Shown in pieces: positions 31,833-40,072 of a stretch of DNA of 46,832 nt; within the stretch, counting starts at the first letter, position 1, and each line of letters begins with the position of its first letter. The notes beneath the pieces were generated by a model. It saw only the letters and a program-made list of their open reading frames with translations. It ran no database searches and had not been told where the DNA came from. The position numbers were made by a program, and so were the translations under genes. This DNA comes from Roseitalea sp964606055. GTDB lineage: Bacteria; Pseudomonadota; Alphaproteobacteria; Rhizobiales; Rhizobiaceae. Where the stretch lies: assembly GCA_964606055.1 (NCBI GenBank), contig CAZSFA010000004.1:1-46832 (forward strand). Reading direction: 5' to 3'.

Positions 31833-33464
31833 ATGTCGAACATGGTTGTCGAAACGGGTGCGGAGCGTACGCTCGCGCACGTTTTGCGCCGGCGTGCCGA
31901 GCAAATGGGCGACAAGCCGTGGATCGTTATGGATCAGGCTCAGTACACGTTTGCGATGATGGAAACGGAGTCCAACCGCCTGGCAAGCGGGCTTGCGGGA
32001 ATCGGAATCGATCGCGGGCAGACAGTTTTGCTGCTGTTGCCCAATACAATCGGCTTCATCGCCTGCTGGTGCGCGCTTGCCAAGCTGAGCGCTGTTCAGG
32101 TCCCGATCAACACCGCCTATCGCGGCGGCATCCTGGCGCATCAGATCAATGACTCGCAGGCGTCGATCATCGTGGTCGACCTGCAGCTCCTTGCGCAACT
32201 GGACGAGATCGCTGCGACACTCGTCAACCTGAAGCAATGCGTGATCCATGGCGCCCATGGCAGCCTGGACGAAGCGAAGGCGGCGGCGCCGCGCCTGTCG
32301 GCCCAATGCCACTTCATTGTCTATGAAGATCTGCTTGCCAGCGATGCGCCGCCGCCCGATCGGGATCCGAGGACCTTCGATCTGGCGGCGATCATGTACA
32401 CATCCGGCACCACTGGCGCCTCCAAGGGCGTGATGATATCCCATGCGCAAGCCTTTGAGTATTCGTCGGTTTCGGCGCTTGCCGTGGCGCTCGGGCCCGA
32501 CGATGTCTACTACACGCCGCTGCCTTTGTTCCACGTGGCCGGGCAGTGGGCGGTGGTTTATGGCTGTGCCATCTTCGGCGCCACGGCGGTCGTGACGGAC
32601 AGCTTCAGCGTGCAGAGGTTCTGGCCCGATGTTGCCCGTCATGGCGCCACCACCACCTTCATGCTCGGCGCCATGGCGAACTTTCTGTACCGTCAACCGG
32701 CCAGCGACGATGACGCCCGGACGCCGCTTTCCAAGGTGCTGATGGTGCCGGTGATCCCGGAGTACCGGGACTTCGAACGGCGTTTCAACTGTCGGATATC
32801 AACCGCCTATGGCTCGACCGAGTTTGGCGGCTGCGGCAGCTACCATGTGCTCGATGTGCCCAACGTCCATACCTGCGGCCGAGTTCTGCCCGAACGCTAC
32901 GACCTCAGGATCGTCGACGAGAACGATGAGGAAGTGCCGATCGGTCAGGCCGGCGAGATCGTGGTGCGCCCGCGAGAGCCCTGGACCGCCATGGCCGGTT
33001 ACTGGAACCGACCAGACGCCACGCAAAAGGCGTGGCGCAACCTTTGGCTCCACTCCGGCGACATTGGAAGATTGGACGCGCAGGGCAATCTCTACTTTCT
33101 CGACCGCGCCAACGATGCGATCCGCCGCCGCGGAGAGAACATCTCTTCAATCGAGGTCGAAAACGAAGTCAACGCCCACCCCGCGGTACTGGAGTGCGCC
33201 GTCTTCCCGATCGCATCGGCGGACTCCGAGCAGGAGGTCGCGGTCGCCATCGTGACAAAGCCGAACGCGGCGCTCGACGCCGAGAACCTGATCCGGTTTT
33301 TGGAGCGGCGCATGGCCTATTTCATGGTGCCGCGTTACGTCGAAATCACCGAGGCACTGCCAAAGACACCAACCGGCAAGATTCAAAAGCATGTTCTTCG
33401 CGCACGTGGTCTGACCGATGCGACCTGGGATCGCGAGGCCGCAGGCGTCAGGGTCCGGCGTTGA
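31833..33464 (+). CDS. AMP-forming acyl-CoA ligase
   Basis: A 543-residue member of the ANL superfamily that activates a carboxylic acid as acyl-adenylate and then acyl-CoA. Visible motifs: P-loop YTSGTTGASKGVMISH (residues 189-204), AYGSTEFGG (about 325-333), HSGDIGRLD (407-415) with the ribose-binding Asp, hinge DRANDAIRRRGENISS, and the catalytic Lys at about 516 in PKTPTGKIQK. The overall likeness is to crotonobetaine/carnitine-CoA ligase and medium-chain or aryl acid ligases; the substrate is unknown. The ATG at 31833 is preferred because the frame extending to 31542 would run through the operator. It heads the plus-strand genes to 35660. Confidence 0.92.
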   Translation: MSNMVVETGAERTLAHVLRRRAEQMGDKPWIVMDQAQYTFAMMETESNRLASGLAGIGIDRGQTVLLLLPNTIGFIACWCALAKLSAVQVPINTAYRGGILAHQINDSQASIIVVDLQLLAQLDEIAATLVNLKQCVIHGAHGSLDEAKAAAPRLSAQCHFIVYEDLLASDAPPPDRDPRTFDLAAIMYTSGTTGASKGVMISHAQAFEYSSVSALAVALGPDDVYYTPLPLFHVAGQWAVVYGCAIFGATAVVTDSFSVQRFWPDVARHGATTTFMLGAMANFLYRQPASDDDARTPLSKVLMVPVIPEYRDFERRFNCRISTAYGSTEFGGCGSYHVLDVPNVHTCGRVLPERYDLRIVDENDEEVPIGQAGEIVVRPREPWTAMAGYWNRPDATQKAWRNLWLHSGDIGRLDAQGNLYFLDRANDAIRRRGENISSIEVENEVNAHPAVLECAVFPIASADSEQEVAVAIVTKPNAALDAENLIRFLERRMAYFMVPRYVEITEALPKTPTGKIQKHVLRARGLTDATWDREAAGVRVRR

Positions 33465-33558
33465 CATGATGCGCGATCCGAATACAGCCATGATCTTTGG
33501 CCGTTGTGACGCCGTCGCCACGTGCAGCCTTCTGATTGAAGGGCGGTAAGGAGTGGTC

Positions 33559-34776
33559 TTGCAAACCACCGAAAACCCCGGGGCGCTGGGCTTCGATCAG
33601 CAACGGCTCGCCCGCATTCGCCCGTGGATGCAGCGCTACGTCGATGCCGGCAAGCTTCCCGGAGCGCTGACCCTCATCGCCCGGCGCGGTGAGATCGCGT
33701 TCATCGACAGTGTCGGCCACCGCGATGCCGAGCGTCGGTTCCCATTGGACGCCGATACGTTGGTTCGCATCTACTCCATGACCAAACCGATCTCCTCGGT
33801 GGGCTTGATGATGCTCTATGAGGAAGGGATCTTCCATCTTGACGACCCCGTGGCCGCCTACGTTCCCGAACTCGCCGACCTCAAGGTCCTGAAGTCCGGC
33901 GCGACATCCATTGATGACACCGAGCCATGTCGCAATCCGCCGACGATCCACCATGTACTCACCCATACCTCGGGCTTCTCATACGGCATGCAAGGCGGGG
34001 TGCTTGGCGAAGCGATGGCAACGGCCAAGCTCGACTTCGGACCACGCCGTGGCGGTCTGGACAGAATGATCGGCAGCCTCGCGGAGATGCCGCTGTTGTT
34101 TCATCCGGGCAGCCGCTGGAACTATGGCGTTTCGACAGATGTCGTCGGCCGGTTGATCGAAGTCATCGCTGGCAAGCGACTGGACATCTTTCTGCGGGAA
34201 CGCATCTTCGAACCACTTGTCATGGGCGACACTGGCTTCGGCGCACCGGCGGACAAACTCGACCGGTACGCCGATTGCTTCAGGAAGGCCGAAGACGGCT
34301 CGATGCAAGTCTTGGAGACGGCCAACGAGTCGATCTTCCATGCCGAAAAGGCCGACACGTTCTCCGGCGGCGGTGGACTCGTCTCGACGGCCCGGGACTA
34401 TCTGCGGTTTGCCGAGATGCTCAGGCGCAACGGTCGCGTTGGGGATGATTGGCTGATCGGACCTCGTACCTTGAGCTTCATGACGCGCAACCACCTTCCC
34501 GGAGACTTGGCCTCGATGGGTCAACCGGTCTTTGCCCAAACGTCATATGAGGGGATCGGTTTCGGCCTTGGTTTCTGGGTAATGCTCGATCCGACCAGAT
34601 CCGGCATGGTTGGCTCGGCCGGCGACCATGGCTGGGGTGGCATGGCGTCCACAGTCTTCTGGGTCGATCCGATCGAGGACATGGTGGTGATCTTCATCAG
34701 TCAGTTGGTGCCGTCCAGCGCTCATCCGATCGACAAGGAGCTGCGCGCACTTGTTTACCAGGCGCTCACGGATTGA
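33559..34776 (+). CDS. Beta-lactamase-family serine hydrolase (esterase-like)
   Basis: A roughly 405-residue class-C-beta-lactamase-fold hydrolase. The catalytic Ser-x-x-Lys is SMTK (about residue 74), the Tyr motif is NYGVSTD (about 192) and the third motif region is HGWGGMAS near 355. No signal peptide is present, so it acts in the cytoplasm; such proteins (EstB-type) are usually carboxylesterases, not antibiotic resistance enzymes. The start is uncertain: a TAAGGAG site directly abuts a GTG at 33553, so the TTG at 33559 (spacing 5) is preferred. De-esterification of an imported compound, delivering the acid for the ligase next door, is a reasonable inference. Confidence 0.85.
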   Translation: MQTTENPGALGFDQQRLARIRPWMQRYVDAGKLPGALTLIARRGEIAFIDSVGHRDAERRFPLDADTLVRIYSMTKPISSVGLMMLYEEGIFHLDDPVAAYVPELADLKVLKSGATSIDDTEPCRNPPTIHHVLTHTSGFSYGMQGGVLGEAMATAKLDFGPRRGGLDRMIGSLAEMPLLFHPGSRWNYGVSTDVVGRLIEVIAGKRLDIFLRERIFEPLVMGDTGFGAPADKLDRYADCFRKAEDGSMQVLETANESIFHAEKADTFSGGGGLVSTARDYLRFAEMLRRNGRVGDDWLIGPRTLSFMTRNHLPGDLASMGQPVFAQTSYEGIGFGLGFWVMLDPTRSGMVGSAGDHGWGGMASTVFWVDPIEDMVVIFISQLVPSSAHPIDKELRALVYQALTD

Positions 34777-34880
34777 AGGGGGAGCATCGAACGATGGTCC
34801 GAAAGACGGGTCACCGTCCGTAGCGTGCTGCGGTTGACAGAAGGTGCCACAACTGAATCAGGCAAACGAAAGGGGTTATG

Positions 34881-35660
34881 ATGGATCTGGGAATCAAGGG
34901 TAAGCGAGCGCTGGTCACGGCTTCATCCAAGGGCTTGGGGCTGGGCTGCGCACGGGCACTCGCCGAGGCGGGCGTGGATCTGGTGATGAACGCGCGGACT
35001 GCCGATGTGCTTGAGGCCTCGGCACAGGCCATACGCGAGGACTTCGGCGTCAGCGTTGCCGCCGTGGCCGCCGACATCGTCGATCCCGAGGGGCGGCAGT
35101 CGGTGATTGATGCTGCGGGCGACATCGACATCCTGGTTACCAATGCCGGCGGGCCACCCCCCGGCAGTTGGGAGAACTGGGACCGAGATGACTTCATGGC
35201 CGCGCTCGATGCAAACATGCTGACGCCGATCGCGCTGATGAAGGCGAAACTGCCGGCCATGATCGATCGTCGCTGGGGGCGGGTCGTGAACATCACATCA
35301 CAGTCCGTGAAGGCGCCGATAGCTGTGCTTGGCCTGTCGAACTCGGCGCGCGCAGGTCTGACGGGTTATGTCGGTGGTACTTCGCGCCAGGTCGCGCCCT
35401 TCGGCGTCACGATCAACAACATGCTGCCCGGGACGCACGCAACAGACCGAACCGAACAACTGGACCGAAGCGCGGTCGAGAACCAGGGCATCACACTTGA
35501 CGAGGCGCGCGCCAAGCGTCTGGCTGGCGTTCCCGTGGGTCGATCTGGGACGCCTGCGGAGTTTGGGGCGATGTGCGCGTTCCTGTGTTCGCAAAACGCC
35601 GGTTTCATCGTCGGGCAGAACATCCTCTTGGACGGCGGCGCGGTGAACCTGTCGATGTGA
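34881..35660 (+). CDS. SDR-family protein lacking the usual Tyr-x3-Lys
   Basis: A 259-residue short-chain dehydrogenase-fold protein with the cofactor motif TASSKGLGLGCARAL (residues about 13-27), the NAG motif (TNAGGPPPG, about 90) and ITSQSV with the catalytic-type Ser. Where the Tyr-x3-Lys pair should be, it reads LGLSNSARAG: Tyr and Lys are replaced by Ser and Arg. This variant group exists among annotated 3-oxoacyl reductases and may use a different catalytic arrangement or be a binding protein. The second of two adjacent ATGs (34881) is better spaced from AGGGG. It follows the serine hydrolase by 104 nt. Confidence 0.85.
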   Translation: MDLGIKGKRALVTASSKGLGLGCARALAEAGVDLVMNARTADVLEASAQAIREDFGVSVAAVAADIVDPEGRQSVIDAAGDIDILVTNAGGPPPGSWENWDRDDFMAALDANMLTPIALMKAKLPAMIDRRWGRVVNITSQSVKAPIAVLGLSNSARAGLTGYVGGTSRQVAPFGVTINNMLPGTHATDRTEQLDRSAVENQGITLDEARAKRLAGVPVGRSGTPAEFGAMCAFLCSQNAGFIVGQNILLDGGAVNLSM

Positions 35661-35850
35661 CGTAGATACAGGGCGTCTGGCGTTCGCGGCCCGGACCGAC
35701 ACCATCCGATGCCGGTTGCTTCGGTGGGCCGGCATCAAACGCCAGACCACGCTGGCGGTCTGCGATCAGCCCAGTGGTCGGCACACTGTGGCTCGACAAC
35801 ACCCAGCCGATGACCGTGAATGGCGCCATTGACACAAGGATGATTTCCGA

Positions 35851-35865
35851 ACCAATATACTGGTA
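35851..35865 (+). promoter_or_regulatory. Shared operator motif, copy 6 (SDR at 35956)
   Basis: ACCAATATACTGGTA differs from the perfect palindrome of copy 2 at only one of these 15 bases. It lies 90 nt upstream of the next SDR gene and so heads the unit containing the SDR, beta-helix and MBL genes. Confidence 0.7.
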
Positions 35866-35955
35866 GACAGATGAGATGCGATGGGGCCCCGTCGTCGAAC
35901 GTTGACGGATCTGCCGTTCGGCACCGCCATTGCGCATCAGGAGGATGGTCAAGCC

Positions 35956-36762
35956 ATGAGGCTACAGGACAAGGTCGCTCTCGTGACAGGTGCCGGCAGA
36001 GGCATCGGCCGTGCCATCGCGCTTTGTCTGGCCGATGAGGGCGCAGACGTGGCCGTCAACTCTCTGGATGAAGACGTCAAGCGTGTGGCCGATGAGATCA
36101 AGGTGCAAGGTCGGAAATCGCTCGCACTGGTGGCGGACGTGACAGATGAACGACAGGTCAATGGAATCGTCCAGGCGATGCTGGACGCGTTCGGTCGGAT
36201 CGACATCCTCGTCAACAATGTCGGTGGGCACGGACCGACCCACTATCAGCGAACCGACGAGGCGTTCGTCCATCAATCGATCGCTGAATGGGATGAAGCC
36301 TTCGCGATCAACTTGAGGTCGGCGGTCATGATGTGTGCGGCCGTTGCTCCTCACTTTATCGCGCAAACAAGTGGCAAGGTGCTGAACGTGTCATCGGTCG
36401 CTGGTGTTCGTGCAGCGCCTCGCAACATGGCGTACGGCGCATCGAAAGCCGGGGTGATCTCATTCACCAAGACCTTGGCCGAAGAACTCGGTGAGCATGG
36501 CATCAATGTCAATTGCGTTTGCCCCGGCCGGATCGATACCGCGCTCTATGAAGAAGACGAGGCGCAGTTTGTCCGCCTCAATCCAGAAGCCGGTGGTGAA
36601 ACACCCAAGCAACGACTGCGCGCCTATCAGCAAGCGCAATTCATAAAAAGAGAGGTGTCGGCCGAGGATGTGGGGCGCGCCGTGGCTTTTTTGGTGTCCG
36701 ACGACGCCAGGAGCATCACCGGACAGACTTTGACGGTGAATGGCGGAAGCCGCGTCGACTAG
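35956..36762 (+). CDS. Short-chain dehydrogenase/reductase (FabG-like)
   Basis: A 268-residue NAD(P)-dependent oxidoreductase with TGAGRGIGRAIAL (about 12-24), NNVGG (about 91), NVSSVAG with the catalytic Ser (about 148) and the complete YGASK pair (Tyr about 163, Lys about 167). The length and C-terminal GQTLTVNGGSRVD are standard for classical SDRs acting on hydroxy/keto sugars, steroids or acyl-CoAs; substrate not readable. GGAGG is 10 nt upstream of the ATG. A short GGCCG-TTG-CGGCC hairpin directly overlaps and follows its stop codon. Confidence 0.9.
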   Translation: MRLQDKVALVTGAGRGIGRAIALCLADEGADVAVNSLDEDVKRVADEIKVQGRKSLALVADVTDERQVNGIVQAMLDAFGRIDILVNNVGGHGPTHYQRTDEAFVHQSIAEWDEAFAINLRSAVMMCAAVAPHFIAQTSGKVLNVSSVAGVRAAPRNMAYGASKAGVISFTKTLAEELGEHGINVNCVCPGRIDTALYEEDEAQFVRLNPEAGGETPKQRLRAYQQAQFIKREVSAEDVGRAVAFLVSDDARSITGQTLTVNGGSRVD

Positions 36763-36994
36763 GCCGTTGCGGCCCCTTCACGGCTTCAAGGCGGATTGGG
36801 TGGCAGCGCGGTGCGAAGCACCCTGTATCAGGCCTGCTGGCACCAGTTCTGACACGGTCGCCGGGAAGCGCAAGCAGCTTGATGGGACAGCAATCAGGCC
36901 TACCGGCCGATCGAGCGGGCGAGAAGGTCTGATGCGCGCCGGGAAGAACACTGACTTCAGAGCATCAAACAAACGAAACACGCGGGAGTACGAC

Positions 36995-39268
36995 GTGGCC
37001 GGAACAAACAACAGCAGCGCGGATTTTTACGTCGCAACGGACGGCAACGATGCGTGGTCGGGCTCACTGGACAGGCCCAACGCCGATGCGACTGATGGCC
37101 CGTTCGCCACATTGGCGAGAGCGCGCGACGCCGTGCGCGATCGAAGGGAACGTCAGGACGACCGTGACATCAAGGTGTTGATCCGGGGCGGCCGGTACGC
37201 TCTGCAATCGACGGTCGTGTTTGGACTGCTCGACTCTGCCCCGCCCGGGCACACGACCAGCTACGAAGCGTATCCAGGCGAAAAGCCGGTCTTCAGCGCC
37301 GGCGTCAAGATCGATGGTTGGGAAATGCTGGGCAACGAAATACCGCGCGGGCTTGCGGAACTGGCCCAAAGCAAGGTGTTTGTGGCCGACGTACCCGCCG
37401 ATCTGGGCCGTTTCCGCGTGCTCTACGATGGCGACCGACGCCTCACGCGCGCACGATCCGACGGGTTTATCCCGACCCAGCGATACGTTCGCACACCAAC
37501 CACGGGCGGGACCAACTACAATCTTGAGGACTATGACGGCCTGCTCGACAGTCTTCGCTTTTTTGGGTTTCCCAAGGGGATGCTCAAGAAATGGGACAAC
37601 ATGGACGACGTCGAGCTGATGATCCGGGCCAGCATACCCTGGACCATGCAGATTCTGCCGCTCGACGACGTCGATGAAGAACTGTGCTTGGCCAAGACCG
37701 CCCTGCCCAGCAACGAGCCTCTCAAGGCGCAGGGCGGCGCGCACTACGAAACCGGCGAAAAGACCGCTTGGATCGAGAATGTTCTTGAAGCTCTGACCGG
37801 ACCCGGAGAGTGGGTGCTCAACACCAAGGAGAACAAGCTCTATCTTTGGCCGCATGGGGATGAGCCAGGCGATGAGATCTTTGCCCCTGGACTCACCGAA
37901 CTCATCCGTGTGGAAGGCGAAATCGACCTCGATGGGCCGAGCGACACCCCGGTCCGTGGTATTGCGTTCAAGGGCCTGTCGTTCACACACGGTGACCGCT
38001 CGGTTCTCGAAGAGACCGATGTCTCCATCCAGCACGACTGGCAAATGTTCGACAAAGCAGACGCGCTGGTCCGTCTGCGGGGCGCCGATGATTGCGTAAT
38101 CGAGAGATGCCGCTTCTTCAACAGCGGCGCGTCCGCCATCAGGCTCGACTTGCACTGTCAGCGCAACCGCATCGACCGCAACGAGATGAGCCATCTGGGA
38201 GGATCGGGCGTCCTGCTGATCGGCTATGGTCCGGGAACCAAAGACGTCAACAAATTCAACAAGATCATCAACAATGAGATTCATCATTCCGGCGAGATCT
38301 ACTGGCACTCGCACGGCATCATCGTACATCAGAGCGGCGAGAACGCGATCTCGCACAACTACATTCACCACATGCCGCGCAAGGCGATCTGCTTGTGTGG
38401 TGTAAGGGCGCATTTCTTCGACCCCGACGATCCGGCCAATTTGCTCAAGACACGGGAATGCGCGCCGCTGATCCGCTGGCATGAGATTGAAGACGTCGAG
38501 CGCGTGCAAGACGAGGGGCGCGAGGCACGGCGCATCTACGACGCAAAGTGGCCTGCGGTCTTGCGTTACCTGCACACAAAAGACAACCTTGTTGAATGCA
38601 ATGAAATATATCGCGCCGGACAAATGTTTGGCGACGGATCAATCATAAATATTTCAGGCGCCGGAGAAGGAAACACAATTCGCGGAAATTATATTCATCA
38701 CATATTCAACAAAAATCTGCACGGCGCCATCCGCACTGATGACTTCCAGACCGGCACTCTGATCGAAGAAAACGTCATCTACAAAACGAACTCTTGCGGC
38801 ATCATCATCCGACATGAGAATTATGTCATCAACAATGTCGTCTGCGACGTTCACCCCGGTTGCTATATGTGGATCGGTCAGCGGCGCACGGATGGAACAC
38901 GGATCGAAGGAAACATATTCCTCCACACTGGGCGCGAGAAGAAGACGCGACACCGATACCGGTGGGACGGGATGTTCTACGCGCTCGGCGCGCGCATCAT
39001 TGATCAGTACAACGTCTTTGAGCATCTCGGCCGGATGGAGCGGGGCGAGATCGACGGCAACATCTATTATGACACCGGGCACGTCGACGGGTCCGAAGAC
39101 GTCATCGATGATTTGCGAGCCATCGGCCGGGAAGCCAATGGCGCGTTTGTTGATCCTGGCTTTGCCGACTGGGAAAATGGCGACTTCCGGCTTGCGGACG
39201 GTTCGCCAGCATTGGCGATGGGCATCAAGTCCCTTGATGTCAGCCGGGCCGGACTCAAGGATGACTGA
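36995..39268 (+). CDS. Right-handed parallel beta-helix protein, 757 aa
   Basis: After an N-terminal DFYVATDGNDAWSGSLDRP segment, typical of beta-helix carbohydrate-active proteins, come a jelly-like region (about 60-320) and a run of parallel beta-helix coils (about 330-690) with repeats such as NKIINNEIHHSGEIYWHSHG, NAISHNYIHHMPR and GNTIRGNYIHHIFN. Many coils carry His-His and Asn ladders. Proteins of this build are polysaccharide lyases, epimerases or glycosidases, but no specific catalytic triad is recognised. Start chosen at GTG 36995, 6 nt after GGGAG; even with earlier in-frame starts there is no signal peptide, so it appears cytoplasmic. Bases 38590-38730 are distinctly AT-richer than the rest. 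It is followed after 107 nt by the MBL gene. Confidence 0.85.
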   Translation: MAGTNNSSADFYVATDGNDAWSGSLDRPNADATDGPFATLARARDAVRDRRERQDDRDIKVLIRGGRYALQSTVVFGLLDSAPPGHTTSYEAYPGEKPVFSAGVKIDGWEMLGNEIPRGLAELAQSKVFVADVPADLGRFRVLYDGDRRLTRARSDGFIPTQRYVRTPTTGGTNYNLEDYDGLLDSLRFFGFPKGMLKKWDNMDDVELMIRASIPWTMQILPLDDVDEELCLAKTALPSNEPLKAQGGAHYETGEKTAWIENVLEALTGPGEWVLNTKENKLYLWPHGDEPGDEIFAPGLTELIRVEGEIDLDGPSDTPVRGIAFKGLSFTHGDRSVLEETDVSIQHDWQMFDKADALVRLRGADDCVIERCRFFNSGASAIRLDLHCQRNRIDRNEMSHLGGSGVLLIGYGPGTKDVNKFNKIINNEIHHSGEIYWHSHGIIVHQSGENAISHNYIHHMPRKAICLCGVRAHFFDPDDPANLLKTRECAPLIRWHEIEDVERVQDEGREARRIYDAKWPAVLRYLHTKDNLVECNEIYRAGQMFGDGSIINISGAGEGNTIRGNYIHHIFNKNLHGAIRTDDFQTGTLIEENVIYKTNSCGIIIRHENYVINNVVCDVHPGCYMWIGQRRTDGTRIEGNIFLHTGREKKTRHRYRWDGMFYALGARIIDQYNVFEHLGRMERGEIDGNIYYDTGHVDGSEDVIDDLRAIGREANGAFVDPGFADWENGDFRLADGSPALAMGIKSLDVSRAGLKDD

Positions 39269-39375
39269 AACTGTCGATGCAGTGTTGGGCGCATCCATTG
39301 CCTCATGCAAGTCCGGCCTTGCCAAGCGCGTGGGGCTGATCGAACCCGAGCGCAACGCAATGTGAGGGGCGGCAT

Positions 39376-40041
39376 ATGAGTGACGAAGGCAGCGTCCAGA
39401 AGGTGGCCGACGACGTGTATCTGCTGACCGAGGCCGAAGGTGATGAAGGCTGGTTCATCAGCTTGATTGTCTGCCTCGGTCAGGAAATCGGTCTGATGGA
39501 TACGGGTTATGCGCAGACGCCGGCAGGCGCCCTGTTTCCGTTCCTGAAGACACAGGGTCGCACTCCCGCCGAAATCACGATGGTCGTGAACACCCATCGG
39601 GACCGGGACCATGTTCAAGGCAACGCCGCCGTGCGCCAGCGAAGCAGCGCACGGTTTGCGATGCATGAACTGGACGCGGGCACGTCTGAGCCGCCCGATC
39701 TGTTTGTTGCCGACGGAGACCAGATTGATCTGGGTGGCCGGCGCTTTGAGGTGATCCATGCGCCTGGGCACCGGCCGGGCAATATCTGTCTTTACGATCG
39801 GAGCGCCCGGCTGCTTCTGACGGGAGACACTGTCATGGGCACTCGTCGGGACCTCATTCGGATGGCGCCTGAGGTTCAGCTGCGATCGTTGAAACGTCTG
39901 GAGGAGCTGGACTTTGAACGCATGGTCATGGCCCATCCATTCGAGCCGATCGGCAAGGCCATTCTTGACAGGGCCGAGGCCCACGAAATGCTTCAGTCAA
40001 GCATTGAGATCGTTGAAGGCATGCCGCGGCGCCCGGCATAG
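39376..40041 (+). CDS. MBL-fold metallo-hydrolase
   Basis: A 221-residue metallo-beta-lactamase-fold hydrolase. Metal site elements are NTHRDRDHVQG (His, Asp, His; the usual second His of HxHxDH is Asp), HAPGHRPGN (His), LLTGDTV (Asp) and MAHPFEP (His). HxDxDH variants occur among MBL hydrolases and change the first metal site. The reaction (lactone, thioester or phosphoester hydrolysis) cannot be read off. A GAGGGGCGG site precedes the ATG at 39376. Its stop codon is inside an inverted repeat shared with the convergent regulator gene. Confidence 0.87.
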   Translation: MSDEGSVQKVADDVYLLTEAEGDEGWFISLIVCLGQEIGLMDTGYAQTPAGALFPFLKTQGRTPAEITMVVNTHRDRDHVQGNAAVRQRSSARFAMHELDAGTSEPPDLFVADGDQIDLGGRRFEVIHAPGHRPGNICLYDRSARLLLTGDTVMGTRRDLIRMAPEVQLRSLKRLEELDFERMVMAHPFEPIGKAILDRAEAHEMLQSSIEIVEGMPRRPA

Positions 40042-40072
40042 GCGTATGGCGAGATCGGCGTGAATACGCCTA
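40039..40072. terminator. Inverted repeat joining two convergent stop codons
   Basis: TAGGCGTAT at 40039 and its exact complement ATACGCCTA at 40064 form a 9-bp stem around a 16-nt loop. The stem begins with the MBL stop TAG and ends with the complement of the regulator's stop TAG, so both genes finish inside one symmetrical element. No T-tract; probably a bidirectional end signal. Confidence 0.5.

Noticed and set aside
33559..34776. Antibiotic-resistance beta-lactamase
   Set aside because: It has SxxK and Tyr motifs of the fold but no signal peptide and the wider pattern of EstB-type esterases; context is catabolic.
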